Shown piece by piece: positions 44,264-54,345 of a stretch of DNA of 64,000 nucleotides. The translations under genes and the position numbers were made by a program. The DNA is taken from NCBI GenBank assembly GCA_039621445.1, contig CP154956.1:66604257-66668256 (forward strand), in the 5' to 3' direction. The DNA is from Euglena gracilis (taxonomy: Eukaryota; Euglenida; Euglenophyceae; Euglenales). Below the pieces are notes generated by a model. It was not told the origin of the DNA. It was given only the letters and a program-made list of their open reading frames with translations, and searched no databases. Numbering within the stretch: position 1 is the stretch's first letter; every line of letters begins with the position of its first letter.

Positions 44264-47200
44264 ATGGATCCGGCTCCCCAGGCTCACCCCGCCCCGGTGG
44301 TGGGTGTCCCCCACCATGGGACTCCCCAACACGAAAAAGACCGCCCCATACCCAATCCCAATCCCCCGCACACGCATGCCGCTGCTCAGTCCCCCTCAGC
44401 GTGCACAGCAGAAAAAGAATCCCCCATTTCCCCGCCTAGCCCCGCTCAAGAAAAGGCGATAAGCCCAAACCCCCAGCTCCCATTCAGCCCAAACCCCCAG
44501 CTCCCATTCCCACTCCAGCTCACATTCCCCATCCTGTCCACCCCATCCCCACCCTCGTACCTGTCCCAGTCCCTGCGCACCACCCCAGCAGCCACGCCGT
44601 CCCCGGGGAGGGCCGGAGCGGCGTCTGCGGCGTGTCCCGCGGCGGCATCCGCGGCGGCGTCCGCGGCGGCGTTCGCGCTGGTGCCGCTCCAGCTGCCGGA
44701 GCTGGAGTCCCCGCGGGACGCCACCCCGCTGCGGGCCCGCTTCCCGCTGCTGGCCGCGGCGGGGGCGGCGCTGCTGTTCTCCCCCACCACCCCCAGAGGG
44801 AGCCGCAAGGGGGATCAAAGGGTGTGGGGGGAACGAACCCCCTTTTCTGAAGCCTCATCGTCCCACCGGCCGCTCAAGATGCCAAGGATCGTGGATGAGA
44901 TGGACGAGGACGCGACGGGTGTGGAGTATGACCAGGCAGAGGAGACGTACGAGCAGACCCTCGAGATGTACGACGAGGCTGAGCCCGCAGGTGAGGGATA
45001 CGAGGAAGATATGGCCCCCGAGATGTACCAGGAGGAGATGGGTGCCGGGGATGAAGTCCCGGTACAAGACCAGCCCATGCAGGACGAGTATCCCGGGGTG
45101 TCGGAGGAGGTGGCGGTGTGGCTGACGAGCCGCATCGACGCCGTGGGTGCCCAAGTCCGCGGCGTGGAGGCGAGTCTCGGGCAGGTGGTGGCCCAGCTCG
45201 ACCTCCTGGGCAACCGCACCCGGGAGATGTGGGATGACTGGCCCACCGCGGCGCTGGAGGAGATGGACAAGGAGATCAAGGCCACGAAGGAGGCGTCCGC
45301 GGCGGCCTATCGACAAGTGGCGGAGGGGCAAGGCAAGGTCATCGCGCAGTTCATGGAGACCATCCAAGCCCAGCACGGACGGCTCGAGGGCCAAGTGGCG
45401 CAAGCCAAGGCGGCCGCCCGAAAGGCGGCGGATGAGGCGGCCCAAGCAATCGCCGCCGTGCAGGCTGAGCACCGATGCCGCGAGGCAGAGGTGCAAGGCT
45501 TGACGGCGATGGTGCGTGCCGGCCCCGGCGAGGGTGCGGCCCGGGTGGTGGACCCGGAAACGGCAGTGGAGGTGGCCCGTCTCCGGGGAGCCATGGTGAC
45601 GCGGGAGGAGATCGCCACGGTGGTGCGGCAGATGGAGGAGCGACTGCAGCGGATGGAGCTCAACTCCAAGACCGAGATCCCGGCGTTGCAGGTGCAGTAT
45701 TTCAACAAGCTGGCCGACCGGATTTCCGTGGAGTTGGAGGGCAAGTGCAGGGTGTACTTGGAGAAGGCCCTCCGGGAAGTGGACCAAGTGGTGACGGCGC
45801 TGTTCAGGGAGATTCAGATGGCGAAGGAGGAGATCAAGCAGTGGTCTGTCAAGATGTCCGGTCTCAGCCCAGACGGGGGACCCCCGCTGTCATCCGGCGG
45901 CTCAGACCACGCCGCAACCCGAGGGGCAGCAGATCCCTACCAGTCCGCCCCCCAGACTGTGTCGGCGGGGGCGGCCCGAGCCCCGGCTGAGCGGTCCTCA
46001 TCGTCAACCACCGCGCGCCCGGCAAGGGAAGGGATATTCATGCCGCAATCCGCGTATGCATTCCCCCGCCGATCGAGCACAGCCGCAGTCATCCGAGCAG
46101 AGCCGCTATCCGTGTCCCAGCGCCAACCGTCGTCCTCCGCGGCCAAACGTGCACGGTCCCATCCGCAATCGTCCCGCGCGCAAGTGCAGCAGTCCGCACT
46201 GTCGTCGCATCCGTCTGCACCGGCATCGCGACCCGCCAGCACTGCCGCCCCACCAGCGCACCGAGCAGCGCAGCATCCGGCATCACACCCGCAAGGGGCG
46301 ACCGCAGCCCTGTCCAAGCCGTCAGCACCGGTTTCGGTGCCGGTGGCTGCTGCCCAGTCTGTCCGAGTCCAAGTCCGACCCGTCTCCCAAGTCTCTGTGC
46401 CCGTGTCAAGCCAGCCGCTGGGTGCCGAAGGAACTGAACCGCAGTGTGCCGAAGGCACGGTGTACCAGCAAGCCGTCCATCCCAACCCATCGCATGCCAT
46501 GCATCAGACCCCCGCGGTGGCGTTCGACACCGGGATGTCTCCCCAGCCAGCCATGCAGCCATCAGCCCACCCTGCCGGCGGGCCCCCGCCGGTGATGCAG
46601 TCTGCGGTGCCGGCTGCGATTGCGGCCACACCAGCGGACCCAGCCAATTCGCCCGCGTCGCGGCTCCGACCGGAGCTGCGGCTCGTGCGATCCCGCCCGG
46701 TGCCGACGAATGCAGCACCGATGCTCCTCATGCGTGCGGGGGCGAGCGTGCCCGCACCCGTGAGGGGAACCGCCATCCGAGAAGTCCAAGCAACCACCCT
46801 GCCGCTGGGGGCTCCCCAGCTGCAGATCCTGCCACCGCACCTCCTGGATGCGCTCGGGGGGAGGCATCCGGGCCGGTTCTCGGGTAACGCCGAGGACTGG
46901 CCCCAATGGAGGCGGCGGTGGCTCCCGTACCTCCGCGAGGTGGAGGGGATGGTCCCCCTCCTCAGCGAGGCGCAGCGGGTGGCGCTGCTGCGGAGTACGG
47001 TGGACGAGGCGACGGCGTTGCACATCGACCTGATGGTGGAGACCTACCCGGAGATGCCGTTCGAGGAGCTGTGGGCGAGGCTGGACCTCGAGCTGGGTGG
47101 AGACGACCGAGAAGCACTACGAAGGAAGCTCCGTCACCTCAAGGTGGTGACGCGGGGCAAGCTGACGGAGCGCGAGTGGCGGGAGTACTTCGCCAACGCC

Positions 47201-48013
47201 AAGGCGCTGGCGATGCAGATCGGGGACATGACGGACGTGGAGCTAGCCCGCCTGGTGGTGGACCAGCTGGGCCAGCCATGGAGGAAGCGGCTGGCCCATG
47301 AAGAGGATCGGCGCCGTGACCACGCGGCGCTGGTCCTGGAAGGCCTACCGGAGGATGTGACGGTGGCGGAGGCGACGGAGATGGTGGTGGAGGAGACGGG
47401 CGTCGTGCCGAAGAAAGTGGATCGCCAAGGCAGAAGAATCAAGGTGGTCCCGGCGGATGACGACCACCGGGCGGCCATCAAGGCGGTGTACGACCGGCAG
47501 AAGCTGTCTGGTGGAGCCATCGTCCGGGTGGCCCCGGACACCGTGGAGTTCACCGCCACCCAAGTCAACGACCTCATGGTGCGGTGGCTGAGGGTGGACC
47601 AGCGGGCCGCCACCATGGGCGACCCCGAGCCGGCCCACCGCAAACCGGCGGCACCCACAAGATGGCAGCGGGAAGTGGATGTCGAAGATGAAGATGACGA
47701 GACCGACACCAAGGCCAATCAAGGAGTCCAGGAGGAGTCCAACATCAAGGAAGTGAAGAAGGAAGCGGTGAAGAAAGAAAAGGAAGGTGAAGCGAAGAAG
47801 GTGGACGAGACCAAGGACTCCAACAATGCCCAAGGCTGGGCTGGCCGAGGCAAAGGCAATCAGCAGCCGTGGAATGAAGGATGGACCGGCAAAGGTGAAG
47901 GCAAGGGGAAAGATGGTGGAAAAGGCAAAGGCAAGGGTAAGGGGAAAGGCAAAGGCGGTGAGAAGGGTTCCGGCAAAGGAGAAGCGGCCGGGACGACATC
48001 GACGCAGCAATGA
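44264..48013 (+). CDS. Element B gag
   Basis: 1,249 residues from an ATG 45 bp after the primer binding site to TGA at 48011. Residues 1-205 are Pro/Ala-rich. Residues 206-270 are acidic with Tyr repeats. Residues 275-530 form a long helical coiled-coil-like region (AEGQGKVIAQFMETIQAQHG and following). Residues 550-850 are Ser/Pro/Ala-rich low complexity. Residues 865-1110 are the capsid domain (GRFSGNAEDWPQWRRRW, REYFANAKALAMQIG). The tail has a Lys/Glu segment and then (GKGKG)n, with no CCHC zinc knuckle, unlike A and C. The lysine-glycine tail probably replaces it for RNA binding. The frame is intact. The pol frame follows in the same phase after one UGA. Confidence 0.9.
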   Translation: MDPAPQAHPAPVVGVPHHGTPQHEKDRPIPNPNPPHTHAAAQSPSACTAEKESPISPPSPAQEKAISPNPQLPFSPNPQLPFPLQLTFPILSTPSPPSYLSQSLRTTPAATPSPGRAGAASAACPAAASAAASAAAFALVPLQLPELESPRDATPLRARFPLLAAAGAALLFSPTTPRGSRKGDQRVWGERTPFSEASSSHRPLKMPRIVDEMDEDATGVEYDQAEETYEQTLEMYDEAEPAGEGYEEDMAPEMYQEEMGAGDEVPVQDQPMQDEYPGVSEEVAVWLTSRIDAVGAQVRGVEASLGQVVAQLDLLGNRTREMWDDWPTAALEEMDKEIKATKEASAAAYRQVAEGQGKVIAQFMETIQAQHGRLEGQVAQAKAAARKAADEAAQAIAAVQAEHRCREAEVQGLTAMVRAGPGEGAARVVDPETAVEVARLRGAMVTREEIATVVRQMEERLQRMELNSKTEIPALQVQYFNKLADRISVELEGKCRVYLEKALREVDQVVTALFREIQMAKEEIKQWSVKMSGLSPDGGPPLSSGGSDHAATRGAADPYQSAPQTVSAGAARAPAERSSSSTTARPAREGIFMPQSAYAFPRRSSTAAVIRAEPLSVSQRQPSSSAAKRARSHPQSSRAQVQQSALSSHPSAPASRPASTAAPPAHRAAQHPASHPQGATAALSKPSAPVSVPVAAAQSVRVQVRPVSQVSVPVSSQPLGAEGTEPQCAEGTVYQQAVHPNPSHAMHQTPAVAFDTGMSPQPAMQPSAHPAGGPPPVMQSAVPAAIAATPADPANSPASRLRPELRLVRSRPVPTNAAPMLLMRAGASVPAPVRGTAIREVQATTLPLGAPQLQILPPHLLDALGGRHPGRFSGNAEDWPQWRRRWLPYLREVEGMVPLLSEAQRVALLRSTVDEATALHIDLMVETYPEMPFEELWARLDLELGGDDREALRRKLRHLKVVTRGKLTEREWREYFANAKALAMQIGDMTDVELARLVVDQLGQPWRKRLAHEEDRRRDHAALVLEGLPEDVTVAEATEMVVEETGVVPKKVDRQGRRIKVVPADDDHRAAIKAVYDRQKLSGGAIVRVAPDTVEFTATQVNDLMVRWLRVDQRAATMGDPEPAHRKPAAPTRWQREVDVEDEDDETDTKANQGVQEESNIKEVKKEAVKKEKEGEAKKVDETKDSNNAQGWAGRGKGNQQPWNEGWTGKGEGKGKDGGKGKGKGKGKGKGGEKGSGKGEAAGTTSTQQ

Positions 48014-48053
48014 CGGGGCCGTCCAGGTCCCGAGGGGAAGGGCCTGGACCGGC
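48011..48053 (+). promoter_or_regulatory. Candidate stop-codon readthrough signal between gag and pol of element B
   Basis: CAA UGA CGG at 48008-48016, followed by a predicted hairpin. GCC-GTCCAGG (48018-48027) pairs with CCTGGAC-C-GGC (48043-48053, one bulged C), and further U-G and C-G pairs extend it inward. The frame is open without interruption on both sides of the UGA. UGA followed by CGG plus a 3' structure is a known readthrough context in some plant and animal RNA viruses. Function here is inferred. Confidence 0.62.
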
Positions 48054-50536
48054 AGTCAACCCCCCAGCCGACATCCGCACCAGGGACGAGGCTGGTAAGA
48101 GCAGTGGAGTATGAAGAAGAAGGATGGCGGCTGGTCCAAAGAAAGAGAAGAGGCAGGAAGTCTCCAAAGGAAGGGGAGAGACCCTGCCTGCGGCAGGTGT
48201 CGAAGGCGAAGCCGACACCATCGTCCCCATCAACATCACCGAGCGTGCCGAAGGCGAAGGTGACATCATCGTCCTCATCAACGCCGACGGCATCGGCAAC
48301 GAAGACATCATCGACCTCATCAACGCCGACGGCATCGGCAACGAAGACAGCATCGAGATCGAGTCTACCAAGATCCACGTCATCGCCATCAACAACACCG
48401 ACAACATCATCACCGAAGGCATCACCAAGTCTCCACAAGACACCACCACAAGAAAGACAAGCACCGGCGAAGGAGGTGAAGAAAGCACCGGCGAAGAAGG
48501 AGAAGAAAGAGCCGGTGAAGAAGGCGGCGAAGGAAGAGAAGGAAAGATGGGCGCTGGACCTGTTCTCCGGAACGGGCAGTGTCAGAAGAGCGCTGGAGAA
48601 GATGGGCTTCAAGGTGATCAGCGTGGACTGGGACGAGAAGTGGAAGCCGGACATCGTGGCCGACGTGAGGAAGTGGAGGTACTGGGAACAGTACGCTCCC
48701 GGCTACTTCGAGGTCATCGCGGCGTCCCCGCCCTGTACCGAGTACTCCGCAGCCCTCACCACCCGCAAGAGGAGGCTCCGCATGGCGGACGCGGTGGTGA
48801 AGGCCACGAGGGAGCTGGTGGAGTACTTGGCGCCTACGCGGTGGTGGATTGAAAACCCGAGGTTCGGCTTGCTGCGGTGGCGACGAGTCCTGCGCGGAGT
48901 GCGGTACGTGGATATCGACTACTGCCGCTTCGCGGAGTACGGGTATCGCAAGCCGACCCGCTTCTGGGTCAGCGACGCGATGGCGAAGGAGCTGGACGAC
49001 GTCATCTGTGGTGGGAAGTGCGGCAGCATGGTGGAAGGACCAGACGGCGTACGACGACATCGGCTACAGCTGGGAGGCAGTGGCGGCGAGCGCAGGTGCA
49101 CAAGGGAGGAGGCCTACCGCATCCCGGAGGGAGTGGTGCGTCGGTACCTGTGCCTGGGGGAGAAGGCACGGGAAGAAGTGGCGGCGGCGGAGGAGGCGAA
49201 GAAGGTGCGGAAGGTGGTGGTGCGGCCGTGGCAGCACCTCCCGAACCGGCCGTTCACGGTCGGCCGGATGGAGCACCGTGGGGGGTGCTACCAGCTGCTG
49301 ATGGACGTGGAGGTGGAGGCAGGCGGGATGAAGATCCAGGCGAAGGCCTTGATCGATACGGGGGCGCAGACCTCCCTCGTGAAGAAGGAGCTGTTCCCGG
49401 AGTCGGTGTTCCACGCCGCAAACACACACTTCGTGCTGCGCACGGTGAGCGGAGAAGCACTACCCGGAGGACAACGAGAAGCAGAGCTGAAGCTGTCCTT
49501 CGCGGCCCAGACCGACGACGAGGAGCGGAGACCGAGGACGTGGACGACGAAGGTGGTGGCGTACGACGGCTGCATCAGCACGGATCTGATCCTGGGGTAT
49601 CCATGGCTCCGGGAGAACCGGCTGGATGTCCAGCCATGGCGCGACACCTTGCAGCTCCACGCGGACCCCAAGTGGATCCTGAGGCGGCGTGGAGACGAAG
49701 AGAAGAAGAAGGAAGATGATGATGAAGACGAAGACGAGCTGGACGGCTACCTCTCCACGGTGAAGAAGATGCGGCAGCTGACCACGGACGAGGCAGCAGT
49801 CCGAGAAGTGGCGATGATGCTGAAGGAGGCCGAAGAAGCGGCGAAGGCGGTGCGAGGGGTGGTGGAGACGGAAGATGATGTCGACCATCCCTTGGCGCGG
49901 CAGCTGCGGGACGAGATCATCAACGAGTTCGAAGGCCGGGTGTTCCGTGAGCGGGTCTGGCCGTGTCCCCCGGCGCGGGGCACCCATGGGAAGGCAGTGC
50001 TGAGGCTGAAGCCGGGAGCAACCCCGGTGGTGGGCCGGATCATCAACCTCAAGGGCGAGCGGCTGGAGGCCCTGAGGGAGATGGAGCGGGAGTGCCTGGC
50101 GGACGGCAAGCTGGAGGCGGGGCGGGGGCCGTGGAGGGCGGCCGCCTTCCCCATCCGCAAGAAGTCGGGCAAGTGGAGGCTGGTGTGCGACTACAGCTTG
50201 ACCAACAAGATGCTGCAGATGGACTCCTACCCCCTACCGCTGACGGAGGACATCGTGAGCGAGCAGGCGAAGTGCGAGATCTTCTCGACGGTGGACCTGC
50301 GGGACGCCTTCCACCAGGTGGCCATGGCGGAGGAAAGCCGACCCATCACCAACATCCACCTGCCCGGCGGCCTCTGGCAGTGGACCGTGGTGCCCCAGGG
50401 CATCAACGTCGGTCCGGCGCTGCTCCAGAGGGACATCGACGCGACCTGCCGCAACGTCTCCGCCCACACCCACCCCTACTTCGACGACATCCTGGTGAGC
50501 ACGAGCGGCTGCCGGGGTGGAGCGACGAGGAGCTGA
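48014..50536 (+). CDS. Element B pol: C5-methyltransferase-like domain, protease, RT (5' part)
   Basis: In frame with gag after the UGA. Numbered from the GTG at 48104: residues 1-145 are a Lys/Ser/Thr/Pro-rich linker. The methyltransferase is at about 149-350: motif I LDLFSGTGSV 151-160, motif IV SPPCTEYS 208-215 with Cys 211, motif VI WWIENPRFGLL 247-257, DIDYCR 270-275, KPTRFW 283-288, CGGKC 302-306, RIPEGVV 339-345. The protease has ALIDTGAQTSLV at 415-426. The RT has GKWRLVCDYSLTNKM (689-703), DLRDAFHQVAM (731-741) and YFDDILV (792-798). The predicted methyltransferase would put a methyl group on cytosine C5. It keeps the catalytic Pro-Cys but has ENP where most family members have ENV. 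The frame ends at a one-base break near 50510. Confidence 0.88.
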   Translation, partial: RGRPGPEGKGLDRQSTPQPTSAPGTRLVRAVEYEEEGWRLVQRKRRGRKSPKEGERPCLRQVSKAKPTPSSPSTSPSVPKAKVTSSSSSTPTASATKTSSTSSTPTASATKTASRSSLPRSTSSPSTTPTTSSPKASPSLHKTPPQERQAPAKEVKKAPAKKEKKEPVKKAAKEEKERWALDLFSGTGSVRRALEKMGFKVISVDWDEKWKPDIVADVRKWRYWEQYAPGYFEVIAASPPCTEYSAALTTRKRRLRMADAVVKATRELVEYLAPTRWWIENPRFGLLRWRRVLRGVRYVDIDYCRFAEYGYRKPTRFWVSDAMAKELDDVICGGKCGSMVEGPDGVRRHRLQLGGSGGERRCTREEAYRIPEGVVRRYLCLGEKAREEVAAAEEAKKVRKVVVRPWQHLPNRPFTVGRMEHRGGCYQLLMDVEVEAGGMKIQAKALIDTGAQTSLVKKELFPESVFHAANTHFVLRTVSGEALPGGQREAELKLSFAAQTDDEERRPRTWTTKVVAYDGCISTDLILGYPWLRENRLDVQPWRDTLQLHADPKWILRRRGDEEKKKEDDDEDEDELDGYLSTVKKMRQLTTDEAAVREVAMMLKEAEEAAKAVRGVVETEDDVDHPLARQLRDEIINEFEGRVFRERVWPCPPARGTHGKAVLRLKPGATPVVGRIINLKGERLEALREMERECLADGKLEAGRGPWRAAAFPIRKKSGKWRLVCDYSLTNKMLQMDSYPLPLTEDIVSEQAKCEIFSTVDLRDAFHQVAMAEESRPITNIHLPGGLWQWTVVPQGINVGPALLQRDIDATCRNVSAHTHPYFDDILVSTSGCRGGATRS

Positions 50537-52173
50537 TCCGGCAGCACGCGGCGGATCTGCGGGAGACCCTGCGGGCGCTGGAGGCGGATCGGTGGGTGGC
50601 GGACAAGAAGAAGGCGCAGCTGTTCCGCAAGAGGGCGGAGTTCGTGGGGCACGTGCTGGGGGAGGGCAAGCGCGTGCCCGCGAGCGGCAAGCTGGCGGCG
50701 GTGCAGCGGTGGCAACCCCCGGCCAATGTGACGAGTTTGCGCGCCTTTCTCGGCCTCTGCAATTATTATTCGGGGTATGTACGTATGTACTCGGAGCTGG
50801 CCGCCCCCCTGCAGGAGAAGCTGAAGCTACCGCGGGATTTGTCCCGGGCGGGCAGCAAGCACCCCATCGTGTGGTCCGCGGCCGAGCTGGAGGCGTTCGA
50901 GAAGCTGAAGGCAGCGCTGGTGGCGGACCTGGAGCTGTGGCACGTGGACATGAACAAGCCGTTCGTGCTCCGCACGGACGCCTCCGATTACGCGGTGGGC
51001 GCCGTGCTGGAGCAGCTGCCGAAGGTGGAGGGCATCCCATCGGTGGAGGAGCTCCTGAAGCCCGGGGCGTCGGTGGCGGTGGGCTTCATGAGCAGGAAGC
51101 TGACGGAGGGGCAGCGGCTGCGGTGGGACACCCGGGACAAGGAGACGTACGCGGTGGTGAGCGCGCTGGACAAGTGGGGCGGCTACATCACCGGGCAGAA
51201 GGTGCTGGTGCTGACGGACCACCGGTCCTTGGAGAGCTGGTACAAGGAGCACGTCGCCCGAGGAGCGGGACCGCAGGGCCGGCGGGCGAGGTGGCACTCC
51301 AAGCTCAACGAGCACATGGTGGAGGTGGTGTACGTGCCGGGGGAGAAGAACGAGGTGGGGGACGCGCTGTCGCGGTGGGCGTACCCGGCCAGCCAGGAGT
51401 ACCGAGACTCCTGCTGGCACGGGACGGCAGCGGACGCCGAGGAGATGGAGCAGCAGATCCGAGAGGAGAAGGCCGCGGAGCGCAGCTGCCCGAAGGCAGT
51501 ACACCCGGTGGATAAGGTGTGCCCCCTCCCGACCGCAAATGCGGCATCCCCATCGCCGCCAGCCGGGACACCGGCAGCCACGGCGGCATCGGCCGGGACA
51601 CCGGCCTCCGAGGCGGCGCCCGCCGGGATTCCGGCAGCCGGAAGTCCGGCAATCCGACCGCCGCCCCCACCGCACCCCACCGCGCCGGCTGCGACTGCAG
51701 CACCGACCGTGCGAGCGCCCAGTGCGACAGCGCTGGCATCGCCCGGGCAGCCCGAGCAGCCGCAGCACCCGGCGTTGTCCGCGCAGCCCAAGCAGCAGCA
51801 GCAGCCCGCCACACCACGCACTGTGCGGTTTTCCGTACGGCCAGCAGCGGGCACCGGCAGCAGCACCCGCCGTGCGATCCCCGTCCGCCGAGCAAGCATC
51901 GTCCCCGCCCGCGGCCAGCGCACGCAGCATCCCACCGTCCGCAGCGATCGCCGTGACAACCCGAAGCCAGGCGGCCGCCAAGCCGCCCGGTGCCGCCGTC
52001 CCGAAGAAGTCGGCCGGCCCACCCAAGGTGGGGGGGCACCCCAGCCCTCCCGCCGTGCCGCCAGTGGCAGCCGCCGTGCCGCCTGTGGCGGCCGCCGTGC
52101 CGCCAGCTGCAGCCACCCCGGCCGCAGCCCCGCAAGACGAGGACCAGGACCTGATGGCGATGGACTGGAGTGA
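50505..52173 (+). pseudogene. Element B reverse transcriptase end and RNase H
   Basis: Continues RT one frame over from ERLPGWSDEELIRQ, with FVGHVLGEGKRVP and LRAFLGLCNYYSGYV. RNase H has LRTDASDYAVGAVLEQ, FMSRKLTEGQRLRW, DKETYAVVSAL, VLTDHRSLESW and VPGEKNEVGDALSRW, so all catalytic acidic positions are present. From about 51530 the frame runs into a Pro/Ala-rich linker, and homology to integrase continues in a different frame. Confidence 0.84.
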
Positions 52174-52672
52174 GGCGTATGAGAAGTGCCCAACGTTCAA
52201 GGAGCCGTGGCAGGCCATCAAGCGCGGCCGGCCATGGCCCACCGGCTACCGGAAGGAGGCAGGCAAGCTGGTGAAGGATTCCGTCTGGTGCGTGCCGGAT
52301 GCCCTGACCGAGCGGGCAATCCGAGAGCAGCACCGGGCGTCGGGGCACGTCGGTGGTGAGCGCCTCCTCGATGAGGCCAGCCGGAACTTCCAGTTTGCGG
52401 TGCCCTCCCGAGCACGCGAGCTGGCGGGCAAGATTCTGGCGGTGTGCGAGTTCTGCCAGGCGTCGGAGCACCCACACCAACCCCTCCGGCTCCGCATCAC
52501 GCCCACGCCAGTGCCGCCCCATGTGATGTGTTCGGTGAGCGTGGATCTGTTCCAGATGCCGGAGGTGGATAGGGGTGGAGGGCGGCAAGCTGGTGAACGT
52601 GTTCGCAGCATGCTCGATCGGCACTACGGCTGGGCGAATCGCAACCGTGCACCACACACCCCGGGTGGCTAA
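51539..52672 (+). pseudogene. Element B linker and integrase N-terminal part
   Basis: The first 200 residues are Pro/Ala/Arg-rich in this and other frames and cannot be assigned. From about 52140 the frame is real: LMAMDWSEAYEKCPTFKEPW, then the HHCC zinc domain REQHRASGHVGGERLL and AVCEFCQAS, then VSVDLFQMPEV with the first catalytic Asp. Between 52570 and 52680 the correct reading moves through all three frames, so at least three or four single-base differences lie in about 110 bp. Confidence 0.72.
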
Positions 52673-52683
52673 CGGCGGAGGCG

Positions 52684-54186
52684 GTGGCTAAGGCTATGTA
52701 TGAGCAGTGGGCGCAGTTCGGCGTGCCAAGCGTCATCACGTCGGACCGGGGCCCCCACTTCGTGGGGGCCTGGTGGAGGGCAATGTGCGCAAGACTGGGG
52801 GTGCGCCATGCCTTCTCCCAAGCATACCACCACGAAGGTAACGCCCGTGCGGAGGTCCTCGGCGCGCAGATCCAGAAGCGGCTGAGGAAGATGAAGGCGG
52901 CGGAGGGCGTGGAGTGGCCGGAGGCGCTGCCGCGGGCCCTGCGGACCCTGCACGACAGTGCTGGGCCCAGCGGCCTGAGCCCCTTCCAGGTGCTCTTCGG
53001 CCGCGAGCGGTGGTATGGCGGGGTGCCGTACCAGCCGCCCACGCGGGCCGAGGACGCGGTGGCCTTCTTCGAGCGCATGCAGGACATCGATCATCGTGTT
53101 GCGAAGATCCTGAACGAGGAGCACGCCAAGACAGCCGAGGCGGTCAACAAGCGGAGGAAAGAGCTGCCGGAGCTGGAGATCAACGACAAGGTCTGGTATC
53201 TCCGCCCGCGCACCCGCACCGGCGAGAAGCTGGAGACGTACTGGATCGGGCCGTGCGTGGTGGCAGAGCGCACCAGTGAGCACACGTACGTGCTCCAGAT
53301 GGAGGATGGCCGGAAGCAGGTGGCCCACCGATCCCAAATCAAGAGCTACCGCCACGATCCAGCCCTCATGGGGCCACCGCTCCGTCTCTTCCACTTCCGC
53401 CAATCCAGGCCGGAGGAGGGTTCCCGGCTGGACGAGTGGGAGGTGGAGGCGGTGGTCACCCACCGGCGCGATGCCAACGGCGACCTCGAGTTCCTCGTCA
53501 AGTGGCTGGGGTACGAGGAGAAGACGTGGGAGCCGCTGCGGCACTTCTTCCACCGGTACGCCTCCCCCATCGTGTCGTACTTCGTCGAACACGACATCAA
53601 GGAGGACATCATGAAGTACCTTTCGAGGTTCCCGGAGGAAGCCCACATCGCCATCTGCCACGCCGTGGAGATCGAGAAGGAGAAGGAGAAGGAGTTTGGG
53701 CTGTCCTGGGAGGAGCCACCAGAGGAGTGGATGTGGCAGGACCCCGAGGACGGAGATGTATGTCGAGAAGGTGATGATTCTGCTGGAGACGATGATGAAG
53801 GTGATGGAGGAGACGAAGGAGATCGAGACCAAGAAGACGGAGGAGATGCTGGCCCGGCGGGTCCCCAACAAGCGGCCCACCCCAGGTACCCGGTCAGGGT
53901 CCACCGGCAGCCCGCGAGCGGCAAGCGCCCCGTCTCCGTGCGATCCGCGTCTGCGAGGGATGCGCTCTCCCGCGCTTCCCTTGCCCCAGCTCCACCGTCC
54001 ACCACCCCATCACTCCCCATGTCACACGCGTACCCACCCCGCAGTCCAGGCGTACCTCAGAGACCCGGTCCCCGAGTCTCCCCTGCCCCCACGGGTAGAG
54101 GTCGCCGCCCCCGCGTGTCGACCCGCAGGGACGCCCCAGCTCGGGATCCCCCCTCCCACCAGGGGGCCCCCCGTGCACCCCCATGA
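52684..54186 (+). CDS. Element B integrase catalytic core and chromodomain
   Basis: 500 residues. The core shows VITSDRGPHFVGAWW (second catalytic Asp) and YHHEGNARAEV (Glu), then AGPSGLSPFQVLFGR, VWYLRPRTRTGEKLETYWIG (GPY/F-type module) and HRSQIKSY. The chromodomain at about residues 245-300 has WEVEAVVTHRRDANGDLEF, LVKWLGYEEKTWEPL. The remainder is acidic and then Pro/Arg-rich and probably disordered. The chromodomain may guide insertion to methylated histone H3, as in chromoviruses. Upstream frame breaks separate it from the rest of integrase. Confidence 0.86.
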   Translation: MAKAMYEQWAQFGVPSVITSDRGPHFVGAWWRAMCARLGVRHAFSQAYHHEGNARAEVLGAQIQKRLRKMKAAEGVEWPEALPRALRTLHDSAGPSGLSPFQVLFGRERWYGGVPYQPPTRAEDAVAFFERMQDIDHRVAKILNEEHAKTAEAVNKRRKELPELEINDKVWYLRPRTRTGEKLETYWIGPCVVAERTSEHTYVLQMEDGRKQVAHRSQIKSYRHDPALMGPPLRLFHFRQSRPEEGSRLDEWEVEAVVTHRRDANGDLEFLVKWLGYEEKTWEPLRHFFHRYASPIVSYFVEHDIKEDIMKYLSRFPEEAHIAICHAVEIEKEKEKEFGLSWEEPPEEWMWQDPEDGDVCREGDDSAGDDDEGDGGDEGDRDQEDGGDAGPAGPQQAAHPRYPVRVHRQPASGKRPVSVRSASARDALSRASLAPAPPSTTPSLPMSHAYPPRSPGVPQRPGPRVSPAPTGRGRRPRVSTRRDAPARDPPSHQGAPRAPP

Positions 54187-54345
54187 CCCGTCCCTGCGGC
54201 GAGGGGGCACCACCACCGGAGGCGTGCCCCTGCATGGCCACGGTGCGACCCGGCCCTTCCTTCCCAACAAGGAGGCCACCCCTGCCCCCTGCCCACACCC
54301 CATGGGGAAATGGAAAAGGCCTGGCGTCAACCTGGGATTTTCTCC

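Noticed and set aside
49963-50504. First 180 codons of the frame that later carries element B RNase H
   Set aside because: Up to about 50505 this is an out-of-frame reading of the RT in the main pol frame. Only the part after the break is real.
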